Positions 1 to 8,448 of a stretch of DNA of 64,000 nucleotides are shown piece after piece. The notes below the pieces were generated by a model. It saw only the letters and a list, made by a program, of their open reading frames with translations. It had not been told where the DNA came from and did not search any database. The stretch is from Leguminivora glycinivorella. Lineage: Eukaryota; Arthropoda; Insecta; Lepidoptera; Tortricidae. The stretch lies in NCBI RefSeq assembly GCF_023078275.1, contig NC_062994.1, positions 8,565,545 to 8,629,544 of the forward strand, in the 5' to 3' direction. The translations under genes were made by a program, and so were the position numbers. The first letter of the stretch is position 1. The number at the start of each line of letters is the position of its first letter.

Positions 1-110
1 GCCAATTTTATCACTTATCCACGTGGATAAGACATCTGTCACTCTCACACTGACATACTTGCTAAAGCGTGATGGATGCTTTATCCACGTGGATAAGTGA
101 TAAAATTGGC
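1..110. mobile_element. Short MITE with perfect 30-bp terminal inverted repeats
   Basis: The 30 bases at 1-30 are the exact reverse complement of 81-110. Each arm contains a self-palindrome centred on CCACGTGG, so this is a palindrome within a palindrome. The interior is only 50 bp and non-coding. The left flank is cut by the window edge, so a target duplication cannot be tested. Perfect arms suggest recent activity. No second copy is seen in the window. Confidence 0.8.
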
Positions 111-330
111 AGCATGATACGTCGGCTGGTCAGGCTTTTTGCTTCGATAGATCGTCTATTTGGCTCTCTGTTTAATATATCGAATGATAGAGAGTCAGAA
201 TCAAGAATAAACTATTTCGATTTTCGTTAGGTTAACATTAAGCCGCGACTGCAATTGCCATCTACAACGTTAGAGTGCAGTTCAAATACAGTTGCAGTCG
301 GATTGCAGTGTGCCTGTATCTAAAAGTTTT

Positions 331-517
331 CTTATATTCTGAGGCCCCACTAGATATACCTAGGGGTTATAAGCCTCCACTGGCACAGACGAAATGCTGG
401 CGCTTAAGGATCTCAGTCTACTTTGACATAGTTCCCGTACGGGGTCCTTATAGTCTGAGGGCCCGCGAGGTATAAGTAAGGGTTGTAGGCTTCGCTGAGA
501 CCTTCGACGAAATGCTG
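331..517. repeat. Two imperfect direct copies of a ~70-bp unit
   Basis: Segments near 331-402 and 445-517 share the order TTATA-T-TCTGAGG, then a GGTTRTA block, then CGAAATGCTGGCG. The segment just downstream (518-560) ends in an A-run and may be the truncated 3' end of a retroelement. The family is not identified. Confidence 0.4.
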
Positions 518-631
518 GCGGGAGAACTCACTGGACTATCGCGCGACCAGGATGCTGCGAAAAAAAAAGAATTTGATAAGTATACCTAATGATTTAATGT
601 GTTATTTTGAACTAAATAGAATCCAATATAT

Positions 632-1049
632 TATAGAGAGTTACTGTCAAAGTAAAATGTGTAATCATAGTGCATAGACTGCCATCTCTCGACACAAGCT
701 TAAAACTTTTGAACCTCACTTTTGACAATTTGGCTCGTATTGTTAGCTTGATATGTGCCTAATAACTTGATAATACCTATATAACTCCGTATAGACCGAT
801 AAAGTCTAAGAAAAAAACGTACCCCAAAACCATACAGAAAAAGGTACGATGAGCTAGATGGCGATACACCTTTGGGGTACGCTCGGCTAGATGTCGCTAA
901 TATTAACATTTGACATTTTAAAACATATCAAGCTAAGAAGATGGGCCAAATTGTCAAAACTGAGGTTCAAAAGTTTTACGCTTGTGTCGAGAGATGGCAC
1001 AGTCTATGCACTGTGATTACACATTTTACTTCGACAGTAACTCTCTATA
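632..1049. mobile_element. MITE family A, long inverted repeats (complete copy)
   Basis: The element begins TATAGAGAGTTACTG and ends with its complement CAGTAACTCTCTATA. Arms of roughly 130 bp face each other around a core containing AACGTACC and GGTACG words and 'CTAGATGGCG'. It has no coding capacity; the open frames here are translations of the arms. Related copies lie at 28755-28943, 36553-36841, 49782-50079 and 58700-58863. Confidence 0.8.
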
Positions 1050-1158
1050 ATACAGCATTGTCGTAATTTTGAGTTCGTTTTATACGTGTATTCACCCCAT
1101 ACATACATTGCAGGTGCATTAATTTAAGTACGATATAATCATCACTACCAGCTAAAAA

Positions 1159-1243
1159 CATCTAGCGGCGAATCGAGTAAACTTGCAAATTAGGGACTCA
1201 ATGGTCGCTCAATATAATTTTAGTTCTGCTACTCGCCGCTAGA
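1159..1243. repeat. Small inverted repeat with CATCTAGCGGCGA arms
   Basis: AACATCTAGCGGCGAATCGAG is mirrored by CTACTCGCCGCTAGATGT about 60 bp later. It is probably a MITE or the remnant of one. The words resemble the inner part of family W (CATCTAGCGACAATC), so distant relationship is possible. Confidence 0.5.
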
Positions 1244-1483
1244 TGTCCAAAAAGGAAAAATTACACATGTTTGTGTAAATGTTAAATGAATTCACCTGAC
1301 AACTAGATGGCGTGAAATTAAAGTTTTATTTACAAATCACAATTTATTGTGATTGTAGGTAGGGCAACCTGTCAAGGCAATATTGTCAATATTATCACAA
1401 TTTAGTTATTCCTTCAACCCACAGTGTTCCATGACTGGCAGACTGTTTTCATGTGCTCTTTCTATCCCTTTTGGGAATACAGC

Positions 1484-1688
1484 GGGCCGATTTTTGAGTC
1501 TCACGCGTTCGAATTCAGATAATTGTCACTGAAAATAATAGGCAAGTCACCGTTTTCAACCGGTATTTTAGTGACAGTGAGACTCAAAAATCGGCCCCCA
1601 GGTTGTCAGAAAATTGTCACCGAAATTGCCTACTATTTTCAGTGTCAATTTTCTGAATTCGAACGCCGTGAGAATCAAAAATCGGCCC
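1484..1688. mobile_element. MITE family B, one complete and one partial copy in tandem
   Basis: Family B is about 118 bp, with ends GGGCCGATTTTTGAGTCTCA and the complement, and inner arms GAATTCAGAAAATTGTCACTG. Copy 1 is 1484-1598. A second, left-truncated copy is 1604-1688, five bases on. Other copies: 19600-19717, 19721-19846, 22515-22633, 23104-23253 and 24924-25040. It is non-coding and is the most frequent inserter into other repeats in this window. Confidence 0.8.
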
Positions 1689-1779
1689 CTGTGGGATTAT
1701 ACCTCTATATGCACTTACATATGTTAGGTATAACCTCCTCTTCATGGTCATGGTGTCCATGTTGGCCATTATGTATGTG

Positions 1780-2023
1780 TAGATGAATTTCCTTACTTGG
1801 CGGCGGCGCGTAATGTGGCGGCGGCTGGTGGTGCAACTTAGCACCGAGCAGGCCGCCGAACTGAAAAATAAGGACGGTTTGTTAATGGGTGAACTGACGC
1901 TGCGACGCGAAACGAAAACGAAACGCCGCGAAAGTACCCTGGCTCTGTCGCGCCAATACGCAAGAGCGATAGAGATAGATATCTACGAACGTTTCGTTTC
2001 GTGAGCGTTTGTGCCATTCAACT
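1780..2023. repeat. Dispersed repeat containing a 73-codon open frame
   Basis: The stretch GCGACGCGAAACGAAAACG through GATAGAGATAGATATCTACG followed by AACGTTTCGTTTCGTGAGCG resembles a lepidopteran dispersed element built from CGTTTCGTTTCG words. The frame 1783-2004 has no recognisable domain, so I treat it as repeat rather than gene. A coding exon upstream of about 1890 cannot be fully excluded. Confidence 0.35.
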
Positions 2024-2035
2024 ACGTACCGTGAC

Positions 2036-2452
2036 CAGCACGGGTATGACTATTGTACTGTCATAATGATAGACGATACAAAATCAGTTTTTGAACGTCC
2101 CTATCTCACTATTATAAAGTGCGATAGGGACGGCCACAATAATAATTTACGCGGCATTTTACGCGCGACCACAATTGCCTGCCAGAAATATATATGACTA
2201 TTGATTACTGTCATAATGATCACTGGATACAGGCTATATCAGTTTTTGAACTGCCTTTCTGCTTATAAAATAATAATGATATGAATGATAAAGACCCGAG
2301 AGTTTAAAAACGGAGAAACAAATAATAATAATAATATTGTCAAGAGGGCGCTCTTATCCTGATGTATGCAGTGACAGTTCAATATAGTATGACGAAAATA
2401 GTTCTAACGAAATTCCGCAATATGGCGCGTAGTCATATATTTCTGGTGAGGC
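2036..2452. repeat. Dispersed element with GTCATATATTTCTGG ends
   Basis: CCAGAAATATATATGAC near 2183 is mirrored by GTCATATATTTCTGG near 2431. Words CTGTCATAATGAT recur at 2058 and 2208. A related piece is at 28418-28520. It is non-coding. Confidence 0.45.
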
Positions 2453-2523
2453 TTTAAGTAAGACGAAGAAAAATATAAGAGGTAAGACGGGGTCGTAACC
2501 AAGTTTGGTTCAAGAGCAATAAT

Positions 2524-2662
2524 ACCCCCTTATTTATAAACGTTCTAAAGTTATCAATCCGATGAAGTTCGTTTGTCCCTTTCCGACGTAATGGTGTGAT
2601 AGAAAGGGACAAACGAACTTTATCGGCTTGATAACTTTAGTGAACGTTAATGAATAAGGGTG
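2524..2662. mobile_element. MITE with ~60-bp inverted repeats
   Basis: The left arm, CCCCTTATTTATAAACG through GTTTGTCCCTTTC, is mirrored by GAAAGGGACAAACGAAC through CGTTAATGAATAAGGG. A loop of about 20 bp separates the arms. It is non-coding and a single copy is seen here. Confidence 0.75.
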
Positions 2663-2944
2663 TTAGAATTTAGAATCATTGATTAGAGTTCCCTAAATGT
2701 GTTTACAAAGATCCAGTGGTTGTCTTAATATTTTGTGATACAGAGCTAAGGAAATATAATAATCACAGACCAACCCCTATAGACATCTATTACAAGACGA
2801 CTCGCGGTGGCCAGCCTTCCTAGTATTTGCACTGATATAAGCGCGGGCGCTCGCCGTGCCCAATCAGTAGCGACCAAGTAACAATGAAAGCAGCGCGTGT
2901 TTTCGCAGTAAAAAATTGAAGAAGGGTATTTTGACGTCTTAAAG

Positions 2945-2977
2945 ATGTCCACCTGTAGTGTGAAATGGTGTGGAAAG
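2945..2977 (+). CDS. Possible first exon of a THAP-type zinc-finger protein
   Basis: ATG at 2945 opens MSTCSVKWCGK, followed directly by AAG|GTAACA, an acceptable splice donor. THAP domains start at or near the initiator Met with C-x2-4-C, and CSVKWC is C-x4-C. The distal C-x2-H pair should lie in a later exon, which I could not find. The region 3060-3240 beside it is CpG-rich and could be a promoter. With only 11 residues this is a hint, not an identification. Confidence 0.25.
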
Positions 2978-3244
2978 GTAACAAGAAGCTCAAATTTAAA
3001 AACAGACGTCATTACATTCCACATAAAAGTCATATTTATAATTTATTCAGAGCCGGCATAGGTCAACTTACATTGGCCACTTACGCGTCAGTAGAGGGAC
3101 AGTCATACTTCTGTCCCTTTTCATCTGGCGCGACTGCCCGCCGTCCTTGAAACGGCCAATCACAGCGCGCTTAACACATTCCCCGCCCGCTCCTCGCACC
3201 CCTGGCACTGGTGACTCGTATCGCGAACAAAATTTCCTAGAATG

Positions 3245-4245
3245 CTACTCTATAGGAGGTTCTCTGTGATAATAATGGTATAATTAGGTTGGTTGGTAGG
3301 TTGGAAGTCATGCTGAAAAGGACAACACAAATGACAAAAGTATGGGTGCGTCAAATACAGCTCGGAAGCAGCTGGTTAGATCTTTTTCAGTACAGACAGA
3401 TGGTGTTTTATTACCGTACTCCCAAAGTCTTGTCAGGTTGAAACTTTAAAGGGCCCTATGTACTGAAAAACGTAGTACGATACGCGTGCGAAGAGGGAAT
3501 TCGTAACTCGTGTCCATTTAAAAACTCGTTTTGAGTTTCCTCTTTTTCGCGCCATATCGTTTTTTTTTTTACTTTTGGCACTGGGAGTTCGGTACCTATT
3601 GTATCTTTGGGAATTTTGTAAAAGTGGTTCGAATTGGGCTGGCGGCGGAATGAAACGACGTATGTACCTAGAATCTTAATCTTATCTAAGACAAAGTGTT
3701 AGGACCAAGCCGAGCCTGCATATGTAGTGTTGCCACAAAGTGTGTCAATGAATACTACGGCTTTTAGAATGTTTCTCTTGATTTTTCACCTATCCAAGTA
3801 TCAACAGTGAGCTGCAAAAGTACATGGCGAATTGAATTGCATGAGTATGCATGCATTCAACGATGCCTTTATTGCATAATACAACGTGCTTCATTACCCT
3901 TAAGTTAACCTTGTAAACTTAAGTGACTAATATGACTTAAAATCACGGTTTTTCTACCAAGGTCATCTTGCAGAAACGGTGGTTGCCTGCCGTCCGGCAC
4001 AGGCTTAAAAGGCTTAATGACACCCATCGCACCCAAATCACGCACCCGTCTCGCTCGGCCCATATTGCGTCATCTCGCTCGCGCTAGAAAGTCACTTTCA
4101 CTTGTCTCAAATGTGTCAAATAATGATTCAATAGCAAAAAATGTTACGAAGGCAAGTTAAGGAGGGTCATGCCGTTTTTTATGTCATTGTTAAAGTGGTC
4201 ACACATTTTGATGAAAGTTCGTGGCAGCAGATTTAGGTACTTATT
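3245..4245. other. Non-genic stretch
   Basis: No exon with good splice signals, no clear inverted repeat and no convincing tandem repeat was found here. 3540-3575 holds a T-run. Confidence 0.4.
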
Positions 4246-4249
4246 ATAT

Positions 4250-4540
4250 TATTCATCATCATTCCCTTGCCCTTTTCCCATTATTTGGGGTCGGCGCAGC
4301 AGATCATCTTCCTCCATTCCTCTCTATCAGCCGTCATTTCCATACTAATACCTTTCACTCTCATATCATTGTACACACATTCCATCCATCTTTTCTTAGG
4401 TCTTCCACTACCATTGTATCCATCCACCTTCATATTTACTACTCGTTTTATAACATCGCTTTCATCCCTCCGCATTACATGCCCATACCATGCTAATCTA
4501 CTTCCTCTCAACTTCTCTGTCACTGGCGCTACTCTCAGGC
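4250..4540 (-). pseudogene. Non-LTR retrotransposon fragment, RTE-like reverse transcriptase tail
   Basis: The minus-strand frame 4523-4281 reads LAWYGHVMRRDE, then SGRPKKRWMECV, then REEWRKMICCADPK. The pattern (R/L)xWxGHVxR followed by GRPxxRW is the C-terminal tail typical of RTE-type LINE reverse transcriptases. The catalytic domain and the endonuclease are absent, so this is a 5'-truncated dead copy. It ends in GATGATGAATA repeats, a usual kind of tail for these elements. Confidence 0.75.
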
Positions 4541-4601
4541 TTATATACTCTTATATACTCATTATATTGTTATATTATTATTCACATATAAACGATCAAT
4601 T

Positions 4602-4842
4602 AAAATTTTGAAAAATCCCCGACCGTGACATCGTAGACCGATTTTCATTAAACATGGCTAAGAACACTCCCGACTAACTCAGCTTTCTGACAAAAAAAAA
4701 CTAAATCTAAATCGGTTCATCCGTTCGGGAGGTACGATGCCACAGACAGACACACACACAGACAAACAGACAGACAGACGAACACACAGACAGACACGTC
4801 AAACTTATAACACCCCTTCGTTTGTGCGTCGGGGGTTAAAAC
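4602..4842 (+). repeat. Family E repeat with CAGACAGA microsatellite
   Basis: A conserved order is present: AAATTTTGAAAAATCCCCGAC, then CATGGCTAAGAACACTC, then TTCGGGAGGTACGATGCCAC, then a (CAGA)/(CACA) tract, then ACTTATAACACCCC and GGGGGTTAAA. Other copies are 34390-34622 (reverse), 57536-57727 and 58238-58372. It is probably the 3' non-coding end of a LINE or SINE. Confidence 0.65.
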
Positions 4843-5150
4843 AAGGCGCGAAATCCAAATCTTATAAATAAATCATAAATCATAAATCATATTTTATTTG
4901 TAAACATAGGTACATATAGATCTTACATGGAGTTGTGTCAGTGTCGCTATGCTTTGCCTGTAGGCAAAGAAAGAAAGAAAGAATTATTTATTTGCAAGAA
5001 TATGTGCAGAAAAGGTGTGACATTGGTATAAATGGTAACAATATTCAGCCATGCGGCATGCAAATGTTTGCAGTAATCCTAAATTAACATTAGGTAGGTA
5101 GGTAACTATATACAAATAAATCCCTGAATTCTTAGGTAATAATGAAATAT

Positions 5151-5405
5151 TTACATGTCAAGGTACTCCTTAACAGAGTAGAAACAATGTTCCTGAAGCC
5201 ATTTCGTTAATTTTGTCTTAAACTCTAAATCATGCAATAATTTAATACAGTCAGGAAGCTTATTATAAATTTCAATGCTTTTATAACATACGTTCCGTTT
5301 ATAGATATCAGCACGGCAACGAGGCTGATAGAGGAGGTTTTGATATTGGGTTCTTAAATACAAATATTTTTTGTGGCGATTGAGCATGCAGCAAATATTA
5401 AACAA
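5151..5405 (-). pseudogene. LINE reverse transcriptase C-terminal fragment
   Basis: The frame contains YQPRCRADIYKRNVCYKSIE, then IYNKLPDCIK, then FKTKLTKWLQEHCFYSVKEY. The order RCRTDxYRRS...YNxLP...FKxxLKxxLxxxCFYSxxEfL closes the reverse transcriptase ORF of a common insect LINE type. Only the last ~85 residues remain. It lies just downstream of the next entry on the same strand but is a separate insertion, because the same tail motif occurs in both. Confidence 0.7.
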
Positions 5406-5441
5406 ATAAGACCTGAGACTAAACCTAATCTTAATGATATT

Positions 5442-5976
5442 CTACAATTCAGAATCGGAGAGAAATTCTTTAATAGAATAGTAGGCTTTCCTTGCCAAAA
5501 ATTTAAATAGACTTTTTTTAAAATCTACCATGTCACCTAATTCTAGTATGTTGTTTGGTAATTTATTGTAAATCTTAGGTGCCATACCGAAAATACTTTT
5601 CGCAAGAAGAGCCGTTTTTATTGAACGTGTGTAAACTTGATTACATCGCCGAGCGCTATTGGAAACAGAGAATTGGCTAATATTATTTTTGACATAGACG
5701 GCTGATTCAAAGATATACAGACAAGGCAATGTTAGAATATTATATTTAATGAAATGTGGTTTGCATGTATCATCTATTTGTAAATTACACATCGAACGTA
5801 AACATTTTTTCTGGGCTTTAAAAGCTCTTAGTCGATCTGTAGAGTTACCCCAAAATATGACGCCATATCTCAAAGCTGAGGTAACAGATAATAGTAATTT
5901 GTTATACAAGGGGGCAAAGTTGTATTTTAACGCCGAGTGTGGAATTGAAAAACGAGCAAGTGAAAGGATTCTATAG
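5442..5976 (-). pseudogene. LINE reverse transcriptase C-terminal fragment (second, longer)
   Basis: The 155-codon frame includes LRYGVIFWGNSTDRLRAFKA, then AQKKCLRSMC, then IYNKLPNNI, and ends KAYYSIKEFLSDSEL. This is the thumb/C-terminal region of the same broad LINE class. The YGVIFWG motif places it after the catalytic palm domain, which is missing. Confidence 0.7.
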
Positions 5977-6335
5977 TTGAACCACGAGCGAAGCGAGTGG
6001 TTCGAGTGAAGAGCGAAGCGAGTGGTTTTTTAACACACGAGAAGTAAAATACATTTGCACCCGTGTGTAACACAAAACTTTTCCCTTCACTATAGCGAGG
6101 AAACTACAACGCAAAAAATGCGTTTATCACTGCTTCCAGTAGTTGCACAGGTGGTAAATCATCTTCATTACTAGATTCACCTACTTTTATAAATTTTAAA
6201 GCACTTAATTTGACTTCATTCAAGGTCTAATTACTTTACCCACTAGTGGATAAAATGCGTTTTTACCCGCTGGTATTAAAGGACAAAACACGTGTTTCCG
6301 AGCTAGTGAGGGGAAAAAGCCTTCGCTCCTACATT
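5977..6335. repeat. Family P dispersed repeat
   Basis: It starts with two GAGCGAAGCGAGTGGTT words about 25 bp apart and ends CTTCGCTCCTACATTTTCAA. The last word recurs at 62266-62286. It is non-coding and the class is unknown. Confidence 0.45.
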
Positions 6336-6359
6336 TTCAATCAATTTTTAAGATGACTT

Positions 6360-6510
6360 GTGGATCCAGGGGGGGGGGTTCATGGGGGTCATGACCCCCC
6401 TGGAGCCTAAGTTGGCCATACAAATAGACCACGTGACCCCCCCCCTGGGGCACCGGGCCTTTACCACGTGACCCCCCCCCCCCCCTGGGCACGAAACTGG
6501 ATCCGCGCTT
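6360..6510. mobile_element. MITE family F, copy 1 (G/C-homopolymer interior)
   Basis: GGATCCAG and CTGGATCCGCGC ends enclose long G and C runs, an internal GTCATGACCCCC, and two ACCACGTGACCCCC words. The second copy (30578-30693) has an 8-bp target duplication that places the family with hAT elements. Confidence 0.6.
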
Positions 6511-6639
6511 GCTTGTGAGTTGTGACTGATGATCGATGCTTCTGCCACCTCTAACTTTTGAACCATATGTTTACAAAATATGAAAAAAATCACATAAGTA
6601 GAACTTTATAAGGGCTTTCTAGGAAAATTGTTTTGAACT

Positions 6640-6735
6640 TGATAGGTTCAGTAGTTTTTGAGAAAAATATGGAAAACTACGAAACCCTACACTGAGCGTG
6701 GCCCGACACGCTCTTGGCCGGTTTTTTTTACGCAA
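6640..6735. repeat. Dispersed repeat end (CGACACGCTCTTGGCCGG)
   Basis: GTGGCCCGACACGCTC followed by TTGGCCGG and a T-run is a common insect repeat terminus. Only this end is recognisable. Confidence 0.35.
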
Positions 6736-7267
6736 ATCTCACCGGTCGTTTTTAAGGAAACACAAAAAGATAAAAAAGCCAAAGGTAATTTAATGTAGCA
6801 CACCTACGGACAAAAGTAAGTATGTGGTATAATAAATCAAATAAAGAGTTGTGGCATAACGAAATAGTGCTTATAAGAATGTATTGTTTAAAGAGTGTAT
6901 TAAAGATTTTGTGTCAAAGAGTGTCAATTTTGTGACAATGCCTCATTTCTACCAGATGTATTTTTATGCGCATTTTCTGGTAATGGTATGTTGATAATTA
7001 AGAACCCTAAAAAAACAGAGATAACCAGTGGCACCAAATAACTAAGTTATGTTTACTTTTAAATACCTTATATCCTAATACTATAGCTATTATACACGGT
7101 GTATTTTTGACATTACCTCAAATTTAAAGGTTTATTATGATCAGCGCTGGCTACATGGCTAGCATCATGCTGAGTTGGGTCCATTTCGTGATGAACACTT
7201 TTATGTCATTTTGTTCTTTGCTGTTTTGTGTTTGATGTCTGTACATGCCCGTACATGTTATGTGATC

Positions 7268-7642
7268 GCACAGTGTTTTATGGAAGCCAAAAAAGTGACA
7301 TCCCCTTTTTATTGCAAAAAAAATAAAAACCAAAATCAATAAATCATTGATATCTTTGCAACAAATGTACCTACATAGAGATGCGGTGATTACCTCTAAA
7401 TGTACGTCTTTGAAGGGTCTATTTAACACTTAGGACAACAGAACAGTTTGTTAAATAATTTGCAGTGTATGATTTTTTTTCGTAATATCCGGGTTTTGAA
7501 ACACGATTTTCAAAATGTTATGTCTCAAAAACTACACAAATTAGAAACGTGGGAGTTTTAGTCTCGCATTTATAGTGATCTAAACTATAGTAATTTGCCA
7601 TAAAAAGGGGATGTCACTTTTTTGGCTTCCATAAAACACTGT
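7268..7642. mobile_element. Inverted-repeat element with ~45-bp arms
   Basis: CACAGTGTTTTATGGAAGCC and the adjoining AAAAAAGTGACATCCCC are mirrored by GGGGATGTCACTTTTTTGG and CTTCCATAAAACACTGTG. GATCG flanks both outer ends and may be a short target duplication. The interior (about 290 bp) has no gene; the 92-codon frame across it is incidental. Confidence 0.7.
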
Positions 7643-7649
7643 GGATCGT

Positions 7650-8250
7650 CAGGAATGTCTTTTAATTATGTTTTTATGTTTTATGTATTAGTATAAGCCC
7701 TACGAAACATATTTTCATATGATTTCATTAAAAAATACTACTTTTATATTTTCATACAAGATATTTCAGCACGCAATGAAGGCTATTTTTGTCATTAGCT
7801 GACTTGACGTACGAACTGTGAATTAGTTCCGCAATTTCCGCATCTTCAAAATGTTACATACTTTTAGGTGCACGCAATAAATTGCTGCTCAATATATATT
7901 TTTTAAATTGATTACGCTCAGGCAGTTAGGACCAATAATTACTTGTTGTATGGATTCTTAGCACTGAAACCTTGGGCTAGTTGAAGTTTGAGGTAATATC
8001 AAAAATGCACCCTGTAAGTATAGACTAAACTACTTACATAGGTATCCGTACTATAAATATAACTCACAAGAGGCACAAGTAATTATAAATATATATCTTT
8101 ACGGAACATTATATTGCTTTTTAACCGACTTAAAAAAAAGGAGGAGGTTCTCAATTCGACTGAATGTTTTTTTTTTACAGTAATTTCAAAGAAATATATT
8201 TTAATACACATCTTAACTCGAAAATTGCGCACAAAAATAATCATCAGAAA
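7650..8250. other. Non-genic stretch downstream of the Osiris-like gene
   Basis: An A-rich AACCGACTTAAAAAAAAGG word near 8121 is a dispersed-repeat fragment. Otherwise there is nothing with coding or repeat structure. Confidence 0.35.
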
Positions 8251-8256
8251 TGAGTT

Positions 8257-8448
8257 TTAAGAGGAAACCAAAAATATTTCAAAAGTTACCAATGTTGGTA
8301 CCACTGGTGCCACTGGTTTTGGTACCGGTACCATGGGGTTTGGTGCCACGGGTCTCTGGTACGGGTTGTACGGTTGAGTCTGTGTTGGACCAGTGTTGTG
8401 ATTGTATGTCTGTCTGTTCTTTAATCCAGTTTCTACTAGTTCCACTGC
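8257..8448 (-). CDS. Osiris-like gene, Pro-rich exon 3
   Basis: The acceptor CCATACAG|GCAGTGG opens AVELVETGLKNRQ, then TQTQPYNPYQRPVAPNPM and VPVPKPVAPVVPTL. A GTAACT donor follows at 8289, so the exon could splice on. If unspliced, it reads ten more residues to a stop at 8257. It enters in phase 0, matching both open versions of the upstream exon. Confidence 0.5.
   Translation of the reverse strand, partial: AVELVETGLKNRQTYNHNTGPTQTQPYNPYQRPVAPNPMVPVPKPVAPVVPTLVTFEIFLVSS

Noticed and set aside
4221..4611. Plus-strand frames of 91 and 114 codons
   Set aside because: They are antisense to a clear LINE reverse transcriptase tail on the minus strand.
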